A stretch of 64,000 bases of DNA from Daejeonella sp. (GTDB lineage: Bacteria; Bacteroidota; Bacteroidia; Sphingobacteriales; Sphingobacteriaceae): positions 31,129 through 95,128 of the forward strand of contig NZ_JAUXXZ010000077.1 in NCBI RefSeq assembly GCF_030684675.1. The letters are read 5' to 3'. The notes under the pieces are model-generated. The model did not search any database. It had not been told where the DNA came from and saw only the letters and a list, made by a program, of their open reading frames with translations. This document shows, one piece after another, positions 20,754 to 30,275 of this stretch. Each line of letters begins with the position of its first letter. Positions within the stretch are counted from its first letter, which is position 1. The position numbers and the translations under genes are program-made.

Positions 20754-20771
20754 AGAACAAAAATATTAAAT

Positions 20772-20818
20772 AAAAAAAGAATCCCGTCCCGAAATAATCG
20801 GGACGGGATTCTTTTTTT
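20772..20818 (-). terminator. Bidirectional intrinsic terminator downstream of ompA-like gene
   Basis: Perfect 21-nt arms AAAAAAAGAATCCCGTCCCGA / TCGGGACGGGATTCTTTTTTT, loop AATAA. Confidence 0.92.
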
Positions 20819-20843
20819 ACAATATGCTTATATACAGTATTGT

Positions 20844-22229
20844 TTATTGTTGTTTGATCTCAACACGACGATTTTCGGAACGTCCTGCTTCAGTTGCATT
20901 AGATGCAACCGGACGGCTTTCGCCATAAGCAGTTGTTGCAATTCTGTTTGAAGCAATACCAGCGTTAACCAGGTAAGTTTTAACAGAATTAGCTCTGTCT
21001 CTTGATAAAGTCATGTTATATTCTTCAGTACCTTCCGCAGAAGCGTGACCGTCTAACTGAACTACTGCAGAAGAATTTGCTTTCAGTGAAGAAGCTAATC
21101 CATCAAGAACTGAATAAGCTGAAGTTCTCAAAACTGAAGAGTTAAACTCAAACTGGATTGGAACAACAGGACCTCTATCTGAAATCTCAGGACATCCGTT
21201 CAATCTTGCGATACCTTTAACAGTAGGACAAGCATCTTTTGAATCAGGAATACCATCAGCATCAACATCTAAAGGACATCCAGAACCATCAACTTTAATC
21301 CCAGCTTCTGTGTTAGGACATTTGTCTAATTTATCAGCAACACCATCACCGTCAGAATCTTTTAAAAGATCAGCAGCTTCAAGTGCACTTACACGGCCTT
21401 TTAATGCTTCAACTTCCTGACGTAATGTAGGATCTTTTAATTCATCATACATTAAGGCAAGTGGATTAACCCAGTCTAAGTTCGGCTTAGCAGTTGATCC
21501 TAAAGAGAATTCAACACCAGCAGAGGTATAAGACCATTTATCCTTTGTGAAACCTTTTCCTTTTGTACCATCAAGATTATCAGCATCAAGGAAGTTCATG
21601 GTGTAACCAAGATCGAAATTAACACGCTCAGAAACTTTGAATTTGATACCAGCACCAACCGGAACATACATGTTACGGATGTTGTTGCGATCTCTGTTAG
21701 GACCATAGGTTCCTTTAGGAGGAGTTGAGTTAGGGTTAATTTCTTTCCAGTGATAAGCAGCATAACCGAAACCAGCTTTTAAATTGAAGTTGACTGCGTT
21801 TTCTCTTTTAAGGAAATCAATTGTACCTACGTTAGCAATACCTGTAAGGTCTAATGCATGGCTGATTTTGGTAACTCCGTCAGTACGTGGGCCTGATCCA
21901 AGGTTAACTGTAGCGCCATCATTATCATAGCTAAGCTCTCCGCCGTGGTAAGCAAATTGAATTCCGAAGATATGATCTACTGCCTTTCTTAAAGTAAGTC
22001 CATATCCTAAAGATGGGCTCCACTTAGAAAAGTCATTAGTTCCGCCAATAGCAACAACAGGTGCTAGTACTCCGGCATTGACACCTAAACTCCAGGTTCT
22101 ATACTGGCCTCTCCCACCAAATACCTTGGCAGAGGAGCTAGTAGCATCTTGTGCGAAAGAAACCTCACTGAGGCCCAACGCTGCTACTAATGAAAACACA
22201 AGGGCTTTCTTTAATGTAGAATAATTCAT
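20844..22229 (-). CDS. OmpA family outer membrane protein with TSP3-like calcium-binding repeats
   Basis: MNYSTLKKALVFSLVAALGLSEVSFAQ signal; DSDGDGVADKLDKCPNT; OmpA C-terminal QLDGHASAEGTEEYNMTLSRDRANSVKTYL. Confidence 0.95.
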   Translation of the reverse strand: MNYSTLKKALVFSLVAALGLSEVSFAQDATSSSAKVFGGRGQYRTWSLGVNAGVLAPVVAIGGTNDFSKWSPSLGYGLTLRKAVDHIFGIQFAYHGGELSYDNDGATVNLGSGPRTDGVTKISHALDLTGIANVGTIDFLKRENAVNFNLKAGFGYAAYHWKEINPNSTPPKGTYGPNRDRNNIRNMYVPVGAGIKFKVSERVNFDLGYTMNFLDADNLDGTKGKGFTKDKWSYTSAGVEFSLGSTAKPNLDWVNPLALMYDELKDPTLRQEVEALKGRVSALEAADLLKDSDGDGVADKLDKCPNTEAGIKVDGSGCPLDVDADGIPDSKDACPTVKGIARLNGCPEISDRGPVVPIQFEFNSSVLRTSAYSVLDGLASSLKANSSAVVQLDGHASAEGTEEYNMTLSRDRANSVKTYLVNAGIASNRIATTAYGESRPVASNATEAGRSENRRVEIKQQ

Positions 22230-22274
22230 AATCGTTTTTTTAAAGGTTAACAAATTTCATTAGTGTAATTTACA

Positions 22275-22305
22275 CAAAAATAGTCATAAGTTTGACTTGT
22301 GCAAA
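22275..22305 (-). promoter_or_regulatory. Bacteroidota-type promoter for the ompA-like gene
   Basis: On minus strand TTTG, 19 nt spacer, TATTTTTG. Confidence 0.7.
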
Positions 22306-22390
22306 TAATCAAATACTGTTCCAATCATTTTCTTTGACAAAAATTACATCCTAAATCGTTTTATTGCACACAAAAAAATATACTTTTAAC

Positions 22391-23680
22391 ATGAAATATC
22401 CTCACGTTGACAGGCAACTCTTCCAAAAAAATCGTCAAAATTTTACAAAAAGACTCTCTGCGAACTCTATAGCCATATTTCAATCTAATGATGAATTTCC
22501 ACGAAGTGGCGATCAAACTCATTCATTCAAGCAAAATGCAGATCTGTTTTACCTAAGCGGAATAGACCAGGAAGAAACAATTTTATTTTTATTTCCCGAC
22601 TGTCCTAATCCACTATACAGAGAAGTCCTGTTTTTAAGACAGACAAATGAATACATTGCTGTCTGGGAAGGTCATAAATTGACGATTCAGGAAGCAAAAA
22701 ATGTTTCAGGCATCAATTCTATATACTGGCTTGATGAATTTTGGAATATTTTACCAGCCATAATAGCTTATGCGGAAAGCATTTATCTCAACACCAATGA
22801 GAATGATCGCTATGCCCATAAGGTTCCCTATCTTGATATCCGGTTTATCGAAAAAATAAAGAATCTTTATCCACTACATAATTATAAGCGGGCTGCCTTG
22901 ATAATGCGCGAGCTCCGCCCAGTAAAGTCCGAAATCGAGATTGAACTGACAAAAAAAGCCTGTGAAATTACCCGGGATGCCTTTGTCAGAATCCTGAAAT
23001 TTATAAAACCAGGAGTAGCTGAATACGAAATTGAAGCTGAAATTATCCATGAATTTATTCGGCAGAGAGCAAGTGGTCATGCATACAACCCAATCATAGC
23101 TTCGGGTAAAAATGCAAATATTCTTCACTATAATGATAACAACCAGATCTGCAAAGATGGTGATGTGATTCTGTTTGACTTTGGGGCAGAATATGCTAAT
23201 TACAATGCTGACATGAGCCGCTCAGTGCCTGTCAATGGGCGCTTCAGTAAACGCCAGAAAGATGTTTATAATGCAGTATTACGGATTATGAAAGAAGCAA
23301 GAAAAATGCTTCTTCCGGGAACGATATGGAATGACTATCATGCTGAGGTTGGTAAAATAGTTGAATTTGAACTGATTGGGCTTGGTTTACTCAACAAACA
23401 GGATATAGCTAAACAAGATCCTAAAGCTCCACTTTATAAAAAGTATTTTATGCATGGTACTTCACACCACCTTGGTTTGGATGTACATGATTTTGCCAGC
23501 AGGTATAAGCCTTTTGAAGCCGGGAATCTTCTGACATGTGAACCCGGAATTTATATTCCAAAAGAAGGTTTGGGAATACGGATTGAAAATAATATTCTGA
23601 TAACAACAAATGGCAATATCGACCTAATGGATGATATTCCGGTTGAAGTTGAAGAAATAGAAGAAATTATGAATTCTTAG
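22391..23680 (+). CDS. Aminopeptidase P family protein (M24B)
   Basis: FDFGAEYANYNADMSRSVPVNGRFS; HGTSHHLGLDVHD; ATG at 22391 preferred over TTG at 22364. Confidence 0.94.
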   Translation: MKYPHVDRQLFQKNRQNFTKRLSANSIAIFQSNDEFPRSGDQTHSFKQNADLFYLSGIDQEETILFLFPDCPNPLYREVLFLRQTNEYIAVWEGHKLTIQEAKNVSGINSIYWLDEFWNILPAIIAYAESIYLNTNENDRYAHKVPYLDIRFIEKIKNLYPLHNYKRAALIMRELRPVKSEIEIELTKKACEITRDAFVRILKFIKPGVAEYEIEAEIIHEFIRQRASGHAYNPIIASGKNANILHYNDNNQICKDGDVILFDFGAEYANYNADMSRSVPVNGRFSKRQKDVYNAVLRIMKEARKMLLPGTIWNDYHAEVGKIVEFELIGLGLLNKQDIAKQDPKAPLYKKYFMHGTSHHLGLDVHDFASRYKPFEAGNLLTCEPGIYIPKEGLGIRIENNILITTNGNIDLMDDIPVEVEEIEEIMNS

Positions 23681-23687
23681 GTTCTTT

Positions 23688-24569
23688 CTAAAGGCTATCT
23701 ATAAACTTATAAAGATTGAAATCAGGATTGGCTGATGCTTTAATAATATCTTGTTGAAGCTGATTTTTATCCAAATTCTTCATTTTCTGATGCTGAAGCA
23801 GCTTCCAGGCCTTTTCCGCGAGTAAAAACATACGCCTTGTGTTTTCTTTAACCGACTGATTTTCAATAGCTTTCATCAGTTCTTCAATTCCAATAGATTT
23901 ATCAGCAACGGTATTAATAACAGGGATTGGTTCAGGCTTTTGATGGACAAGTTTTTTGAGATTATTGGCAAAAGTATCAGCACCCTCCCTGTCAGATTTA
24001 TTCACAACGAATATATCTGCAATTTCCATTAATCCTGATTTCATATTTTGGATCTCATCACCCGACTCCGGAACCAGAACCACCACACTGATATCTGCAA
24101 GTCCGGCAATTTCAACTTCCGACTGACCAACTCCGACTGTTTCAACCAGAATATAATCAAACCCTGCAGCTTTAAGCACATCACACATTTCGATTGTTTT
24201 GCCCGATAAGCCCCCTAATGAGCCCCTGGTTGCCAGCGAACGGATATAAACATTCGACTTATTGAATTGTTCTGCCATTCTGACACGATCTCCGAGAAGT
24301 GAGCCCTGATTAAATGGTGAAGTTGGATCAATTGCAAGAACAGCAATACGTTTTCCCTTTGCACTTAATTGGTTTATCATTGCATTAACCAGGGTACTTT
24401 TACCTGCACCCGGAGGGCCGGTGATCCCAATAACAGGAGTATTATTTGATTTGAGATCCCTTAACAAGTCATCAGCACCAGGTAAATCATTTTCTACAAT
24501 GGTTAATTCTCTGGCTAATTTTCTAAAGTCCTGGAGCAGTATGGAATTATTATGCTTGTCTCGATGCAT
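23688..24569 (-). CDS. meaB: Methylmalonyl-CoA mutase-associated GTPase MeaB
   Basis: GITGPPGAGKSTLVNAMI; AVLAIDPTSPFNQGSLLGDRVRM; VETVGVGQSEVEIAGLAD. Confidence 0.96.
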   Translation of the reverse strand: MHRDKHNNSILLQDFRKLARELTIVENDLPGADDLLRDLKSNNTPVIGITGPPGAGKSTLVNAMINQLSAKGKRIAVLAIDPTSPFNQGSLLGDRVRMAEQFNKSNVYIRSLATRGSLGGLSGKTIEMCDVLKAAGFDYILVETVGVGQSEVEIAGLADISVVVLVPESGDEIQNMKSGLMEIADIFVVNKSDREGADTFANNLKKLVHQKPEPIPVINTVADKSIGIEELMKAIENQSVKENTRRMFLLAEKAWKLLQHQKMKNLDKNQLQQDIIKASANPDFNLYKFIDSL

Positions 24570-24664
24570 GATACAAAGTAAGCTGTTTTTAATTTCATTT
24601 TACAATTAGGGCACATTAAGCAAAAGAGGCTAATTTATTTAACTTTGCGCAATATTCTTCCAAT

Positions 24665-25540
24665 ATGAAAGTTACAGGTTTTTCATTCATACGTAATGCT
24701 GTTAATAATGACTACCCTGTGGTACAGGCAATTCTTTCTATTTTGCCTGTTTGCGATGAATTTGTAATTGCAGTTGGCGATTGTACCGACAATACACTGG
24801 AACTTATTGAAGGTATCGGTTCTCCAAAAATTAAAATTATTCATACCGTATGGGATGAAAGCATCCGCGAGGGTGGGAGAACATTTGCACAGGAAACTGA
24901 TAAAGCTTATGCTGCGATTTCAAAAGATACCGATTGGGCATTTTATATCCAGGGGGATGAGTGTGTGCATGAAAACTATCTTCCGGTGATAAAAGAGGCT
25001 ATGGAAGAGAATCTGAACAAGAAAAATGTTGAGGGCCTTTTATTTAAATACCTGCATTTTTATGGCTCTTATGATTTCATAGCTTCCTCCAGACGATGGT
25101 ATAGAAATGAGGTTAGGGTTTTAAAATTTGATCCCGGAGTTCATTCTTACCGGGATGCGCAAGGCTTTAGAAAAAATGGCAGAAAAATAAACGTAAAACC
25201 AATAGAGGCTTATATTTATCATTACGGCTGGGTTCAGCCGCCCGCGGGTCTTGGAAATAAAGTTCGCAATTTTAATAAATTTTACCATGAGGATTCCTGG
25301 ATCCAGGAACATCTTCCTGAAAATATTGAATTTGATTATGGCAATGCCGATCGTCTGATCAGATTCGAAGGTACACACCCCCAGGTTATGCAGAAACGGA
25401 TTGAAGTCAGTAACTGGAAGTTTCAGGTTGATCCAACGCTAATGAAAAAGAAAATGAGCCTGAGGCGTAGTATTTTACAAAAAATTGAAGATCTGTCGCA
25501 ATGGAGAATCGGAGAATATAAAAACTACAAAACTGTTTAA
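24665..25540 (+). CDS. Glycosyltransferase, GT2-like
   Basis: FSFIRNAVNNDYPVVQAILSILPVCDEFVIAVGDCTDNT; WAFYIQGDECVHE. Confidence 0.85.
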   Translation: MKVTGFSFIRNAVNNDYPVVQAILSILPVCDEFVIAVGDCTDNTLELIEGIGSPKIKIIHTVWDESIREGGRTFAQETDKAYAAISKDTDWAFYIQGDECVHENYLPVIKEAMEENLNKKNVEGLLFKYLHFYGSYDFIASSRRWYRNEVRVLKFDPGVHSYRDAQGFRKNGRKINVKPIEAYIYHYGWVQPPAGLGNKVRNFNKFYHEDSWIQEHLPENIEFDYGNADRLIRFEGTHPQVMQKRIEVSNWKFQVDPTLMKKKMSLRRSILQKIEDLSQWRIGEYKNYKTV

Positions 25541-26547
25541 TGACCGGTAAGTTAAATTCCCGAAAAAGTATATCTGTAGTTATACCAAATTATAACGGCA
25601 GACACCTCTTGGAAAGAAATCTTCCTTCTGTCTACGAAGCCTTAAACAATGCCAAAACAGATTTTGAAATCATCATTACAGATGATTGTTCAACAGATAG
25701 TTCTGTAGCATTTATCAGGCAAAACTATCCCCTTGTACGTTTGATAATTAACGACAAAAACCAGGGATTTTCAGTAAGCTGTAATAAAGGAATTACATTA
25801 GCTGAGAAAGATCTGGTTTTACTACTTAATACGGATATTGAGTTGAATAAGGACTATTTCGAAAGTCAGTTTAAATATTTTGAACTTCCGGACACTTTTG
25901 GTGTAATGAGTAAAATCATTGGAGCCAAAAACGGTGAAACGCAGGACACCGCAAGATTTTTAAAATACTCCGGATTTAAAATTAAAGCCAATAATTTTTA
26001 TCACCTGGAAAATGAGGATTTTCTTACTCCCACAGCCTATTTATCAGGTGCAAATGCCTTAATCGACACAAAAAAATTAAAGGATATCGGCGGATTTGAT
26101 GAAATCTTCTCACCATTTTATTGTGAAGACTTTGAACTGGGACTACGGGCATGGCGCTTGGGCTGGAAATGTTACTATGACCCGAAATCTTATTGCATTC
26201 ACGATCATTCATCCACAACCAAAAATTATCGTACCCGAAATTGGGTTAAGGCCATTTTCTTTCGAAACAGGCTTTTCGTACATGTCATACATTTAAGCAA
26301 AATCCGATTAGTTTTTTGGCTCCTCCAGATCACTTTTATTGATATGCTCTTTATGTGGATTGGTTTAAAATTCTACTATTATAAAAGTTTTGGAATGTTT
26401 TTGAACAATCTTAATCCCGCAATACATTCCCGCAAAAAAATGAAGGAATTAATGGCCCGACATAATAGTAGGATAAGCATTGATGATGTCATTAATAAAA
26501 TGAATAAGATGCTTGAGGGGCAAACAATCATTTTCGGGAGAAATTAG
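25540..26547 (+). CDS. Glycosyltransferase family 2
   Basis: SVVIPNYNGRHLLERNLPSVYEAL; DDCSTDSS; LLLNTDIEL; FCEDFELGLRAW. Confidence 0.93.
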   Translation: MTGKLNSRKSISVVIPNYNGRHLLERNLPSVYEALNNAKTDFEIIITDDCSTDSSVAFIRQNYPLVRLIINDKNQGFSVSCNKGITLAEKDLVLLLNTDIELNKDYFESQFKYFELPDTFGVMSKIIGAKNGETQDTARFLKYSGFKIKANNFYHLENEDFLTPTAYLSGANALIDTKKLKDIGGFDEIFSPFYCEDFELGLRAWRLGWKCYYDPKSYCIHDHSSTTKNYRTRNWVKAIFFRNRLFVHVIHLSKIRLVFWLLQITFIDMLFMWIGLKFYYYKSFGMFLNNLNPAIHSRKKMKELMARHNSRISIDDVINKMNKMLEGQTIIFGRN

Positions 26548-26588
26548 ACATCTTTCAAAATGATTAACTTTGTTTTAGAAATCTTTTT

Positions 26589-28424
26589 ATGAAGACCTTT
26601 TTTCGACTTTTTGCTTTTGCTGCCCCTGTACAGAAATTTGCGGTTCCATTCTTTTTCACATCAGTATTAGGTGTCATTTTCGGACTTCTAAATTTCACAT
26701 TACTGATCCCTGTTTTTGAACTCTTGTTTGATCAGTCAAATGATACCGGAGCAAAGGCATTAGTTGCCTCACCCTCATTCGATTTTAGCCTGAGCTATTT
26801 CAAGGACTTGTTTTATTATTATTTCCAAAGCATCATCAACACTTCGGGTAAGGTAGGAGCTTTAAAAATGGTAAGCATTACCATTGTTATTTCTGTAATA
26901 CTAAGTAATCTGTTTAAATATTTATCGGCCAGGGTAATTGAGAATTTCAGGTTAATGATTGTAACCCGCATCCGGAGTAGCATTTTCAGAAAACTAACTA
27001 ATATTGATATCCAATACTTTAGTAGTCAGCGTAAAGGTGACCTTATTTCGAGATTCATGACCGATGTAGTGACCATTCAGGACTCTATCATACGATCCTT
27101 ACAAGTTATTCTTCGCGAGCCAATTGCAATAATTTTGAATTTTGCTGTACTTTTTACAATATCTGCCAAACTGACGTTTTTTGCACTCATCCTTATTCCC
27201 GTATCAGGCCTGCTTATTTCTGTGATTGTCAAAAGGTTGAAGAAACATGCAACTGCCGCTCAGGAATCTTTAGGAGTATTAGTATCCAGTATAGATGAGG
27301 GACTTAATGGAGTCAAAATCATTAAATCGTTCAATGCCGAGCACTATATTCAGGAGAAATTCAATGCTATAAATATGTGGACGAGTAAAATCCACAGGAG
27401 GCTAGCCAGAAGGGTTTTACTGGCAGCACCGGTTTCAGAAATGATGGGTGTGATTACGGTGGCTGCGCTCCTCTTCTATGGTGGTACCCTGATTCTTCAG
27501 GAGGGATCAGATCTTCAGGGAGCTGAATTTATTGGCTACATCATCATATTTTCACAAATCATTAATCCGGCTAAAGCCATTTCAGAAGCCTTTGGTAATA
27601 TCTCCCAGGGTATATCTGCAGGGGAGCGCGTATTTCAATTACTGGATGCACCTGAAAACATTATTGATAAACAAAATCCGGTTTCAAAAACTTCATTCAA
27701 CGATTGTATTGAATTAAAAAATGTCTCTTTTGCCTATGGTGAAAAAGAGGTATTAAAAAACATCAATTTTAAAATATTAAAAGGTAGTACTGTAGCTTTG
27801 GTGGGTCCTTCAGGAGGAGGGAAAACAACCCTTATGGATCTCTTACCGAGATTTATGGATCCATTACATGGTGAAATCTGTCTGGATGGACTTAATATAA
27901 AGGATATCAGCATGCGTGATGTCAGGGCACTGATGGGCATTGTAAATCAGGAATCCATCCTTTTTAATGACACCATATTCAATAATATTGCATTTGGCAG
28001 ATCATTTACCGTGGAGGAAGTAACCGAAGCGGCCAAAATTGCAAATGCTCATGAGTTCATAATCCATACCTCAGATGGGTACCAAACCAATATTGGTGAC
28101 AGGGGGATGAAACTTTCGGGAGGACAAAAACAACGGATCTGCATAGCAAGAGCTGTACTTGCCAATCCACCCATCCTTCTTTTGGATGAAGCTACATCTG
28201 CTCTGGATACTGAATCAGAAAAAGTGGTTCAAAACGCGCTGAAAAATTTAATGAAAAACCGTACGTCTATTGTAATTGCCCACCGCCTGAGCACCATACA
28301 GGAAGCTGATCTAATTGTTGTTCTTGAGAATGGTAAAATTGAAGAACAGGGCACCCATAATGAACTGATCAGGGCTGATGGCCTCTATAGAAAGCTGATC
28401 GAAATGCAAACATTCAACGAATAG
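26589..28424 (+). CDS. ABC transporter ATP-binding/permease protein (MsbA/exporter type)
   Basis: TM domain plus Walker A GPSGGGKTTL and LSGGQKQRICIARAVL. Confidence 0.95.
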   Translation: MKTFFRLFAFAAPVQKFAVPFFFTSVLGVIFGLLNFTLLIPVFELLFDQSNDTGAKALVASPSFDFSLSYFKDLFYYYFQSIINTSGKVGALKMVSITIVISVILSNLFKYLSARVIENFRLMIVTRIRSSIFRKLTNIDIQYFSSQRKGDLISRFMTDVVTIQDSIIRSLQVILREPIAIILNFAVLFTISAKLTFFALILIPVSGLLISVIVKRLKKHATAAQESLGVLVSSIDEGLNGVKIIKSFNAEHYIQEKFNAINMWTSKIHRRLARRVLLAAPVSEMMGVITVAALLFYGGTLILQEGSDLQGAEFIGYIIIFSQIINPAKAISEAFGNISQGISAGERVFQLLDAPENIIDKQNPVSKTSFNDCIELKNVSFAYGEKEVLKNINFKILKGSTVALVGPSGGGKTTLMDLLPRFMDPLHGEICLDGLNIKDISMRDVRALMGIVNQESILFNDTIFNNIAFGRSFTVEEVTEAAKIANAHEFIIHTSDGYQTNIGDRGMKLSGGQKQRICIARAVLANPPILLLDEATSALDTESEKVVQNALKNLMKNRTSIVIAHRLSTIQEADLIVVLENGKIEEQGTHNELIRADGLYRKLIEMQTFNE

Positions 28425-28426
28425 AA

Positions 28427-29371
28427 ATGAATGGTAAAGCATTGGTTTCTATAGCTTTATGTACCTACAATGGAGAAGCTTACTTAATAGAACAGCTTGA
28501 TTCTATTGTAAATCAAAGCTACCCGGCAATTGAACTGATAGCCGTTGACGATTGTTCCTCAGATAATACCTTAAAAATTCTGGAAGAATATGCTGCTAAA
28601 TACCCCTACATTCAAGTTTTTGTGAATTCGGAAAACCTCGGTTATATCAGAAATTTTGAAAAGGCACTCCTGCTGTGTAATGGCGATTTTATTGCTTTAT
28701 CAGATCAGGATGATATCTGGGATTTAAAAAAGATAGAAAAGCAGGTTAAGGCCATTGGAAATCATTTACTGATTTATCATGATTCCGAATTCGTAGACCA
28801 GAATGGTCAATCTTTGCACAGGAATATGTCGGATATTATGAATTTGTATCGGGGCAATCAACCCGAGGCCTTTTTGTTCTTTAACTGCATTTCAGGACAT
28901 TCAGTGTTAATGAAAAAAGAGCTTAAAGATGAGCTCTTACCTTTCCCCAATGCTTATTTTCATGATTGGTGGATGGGATACGTTGCTACAAATCTGGGCA
29001 GCATAGATTTCATTAGTGAAAGCCTTGTCAAATACCGGCAGCATCAGAAAGCTGACACGAATATTTTAAAACGGAAAAGGGATAATACGCTTAGAAATCC
29101 ACTTACTGCCGCAATGAAGTATGAGCGGAAAATGCTCTGGATCAAGTCCTGCCTTGAATATCCAAAGAATAAAAATCCCGAATTTATACAAAATCTCTAT
29201 GCTGAATTTCAAAAGAATAAAGAGGAATATATTTCATTCGGACTGGCGAAGCTGATCCATAAGAATCGCGGGATACTATTCAGCATTAACAAAAAAAGTG
29301 CTTTCAGTAAACTAAATTTTGCTCTGAAAGAATTGTGGGGAGGAAAAATCAGAAGAATCTTTTCAGATTAG
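28427..29371 (+). CDS. Glycosyltransferase family 2
   Basis: VSIALCTYNGEAYLIEQLDSIVNQSYP; DDCSSDNT; ALSDQDDIWDLKKI. Confidence 0.94.
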   Translation: MNGKALVSIALCTYNGEAYLIEQLDSIVNQSYPAIELIAVDDCSSDNTLKILEEYAAKYPYIQVFVNSENLGYIRNFEKALLLCNGDFIALSDQDDIWDLKKIEKQVKAIGNHLLIYHDSEFVDQNGQSLHRNMSDIMNLYRGNQPEAFLFFNCISGHSVLMKKELKDELLPFPNAYFHDWWMGYVATNLGSIDFISESLVKYRQHQKADTNILKRKRDNTLRNPLTAAMKYERKMLWIKSCLEYPKNKNPEFIQNLYAEFQKNKEEYISFGLAKLIHKNRGILFSINKKSAFSKLNFALKELWGGKIRRIFSD

Positions 29372-29372
29372 T

Positions 29373-30188
29373 TCAGGCTTGCTTTTCTTTATAGCAGAAC
29401 ACATTAATGGCCATATCAAAGCTCTCGCAAATGAGTCTGGTATCTACAAATGGGCGTTTTCGGGTAGCTGATTCCTTGACATAATAATGGAAACCTAAAC
29501 TTTCAACCAGTGCAAGAAGCTCATGCAGGGTTTGCTTTGAATTCACATTATTATGGTATTCGAAAAAGATATGCTTTGCATTCTGCAAACTTGTTCCGCA
29601 ATATTTCAAAACAGTATCCTCAGCTCCTTCAATATCAATTTTTAGAAAATCGACATCCTCTGTCAGGTAATCGAGTAAAGGAACAGCTTCAATAAGTTTG
29701 GGCTCCTGCCGGGAGTATTCATTATTTACTCTGCCACCCATGCCACCATCGGTAAAGAACTTTAAGGTTTCTTTTTGTGTCCAAACCGCCTTTTGATGAA
29801 GTGTCACATTTTTCAATCCAAAGGTCTCAACATTCTCTTTCAAAATCGCGAAAATATCTGCGTCAGGTTCAAATGCAATAATATGATGATCAGGATAATT
29901 GAGTGAAAAATATAAAACACTCAGGCCCATATTTGCACCACAATCGAGAATAATCCCTGAGCCGGCACTGGGTTCGAACCGATAAATTTCCGTCTCGAAA
30001 AGTTCAATATAGGATTCCGAAAAACTTGGTCCGTGATGAAATTTAAAAGGTTTATCGAATACATGAGCATATCCAACAGTGAAGTGTTTATAATCGGCAA
30101 TCCGACCTAATTCCAGCTTAATATCGCCCGAATTAAGCCTCATTTGTATGCGTCTTTTAAGTCTTCTGAATTCTTTTCTTAAACCCAC
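29373..30188 (-). CDS. FkbM family methyltransferase
   Basis: GIILDCGANMGLSVLYFSLNYPDHHIIAFEPD; DFLKIDIEGAE. Confidence 0.93.
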   Translation of the reverse strand: MGLRKEFRRLKRRIQMRLNSGDIKLELGRIADYKHFTVGYAHVFDKPFKFHHGPSFSESYIELFETEIYRFEPSAGSGIILDCGANMGLSVLYFSLNYPDHHIIAFEPDADIFAILKENVETFGLKNVTLHQKAVWTQKETLKFFTDGGMGGRVNNEYSRQEPKLIEAVPLLDYLTEDVDFLKIDIEGAEDTVLKYCGTSLQNAKHIFFEYHNNVNSKQTLHELLALVESLGFHYYVKESATRKRPFVDTRLICESFDMAINVFCYKEKQA

Positions 30189-30230
30189 ACCTGTCAGATT
30201 TATAGGTATTAAACATCAATCAGCCAAAAC

Positions 30231-30258
30231 AAAAAAAGCGACCAAATAGATCGCTTTT
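30231..30258 (-). terminator. Intrinsic terminator downstream of infB
   Basis: On minus strand AAAAGCGA-TCTATTTGG-TCGCTTTTTTT. Confidence 0.75.
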
Positions 30259-30275
30259 AATATTATTTGTTCAGA

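Noticed and set aside
20772-20818. 47-nt perfect palindrome as a regulatory or mobile element
   Set aside because: A-run/GC stem/T-run is fully explained as a strong bidirectional intrinsic terminator.
23688-24569. meaB as part of a methylmalonyl-CoA mutase G-protein system
   Set aside because: Gene call is firm, but no mutase subunit lies in the window, so no system-level claim is made.
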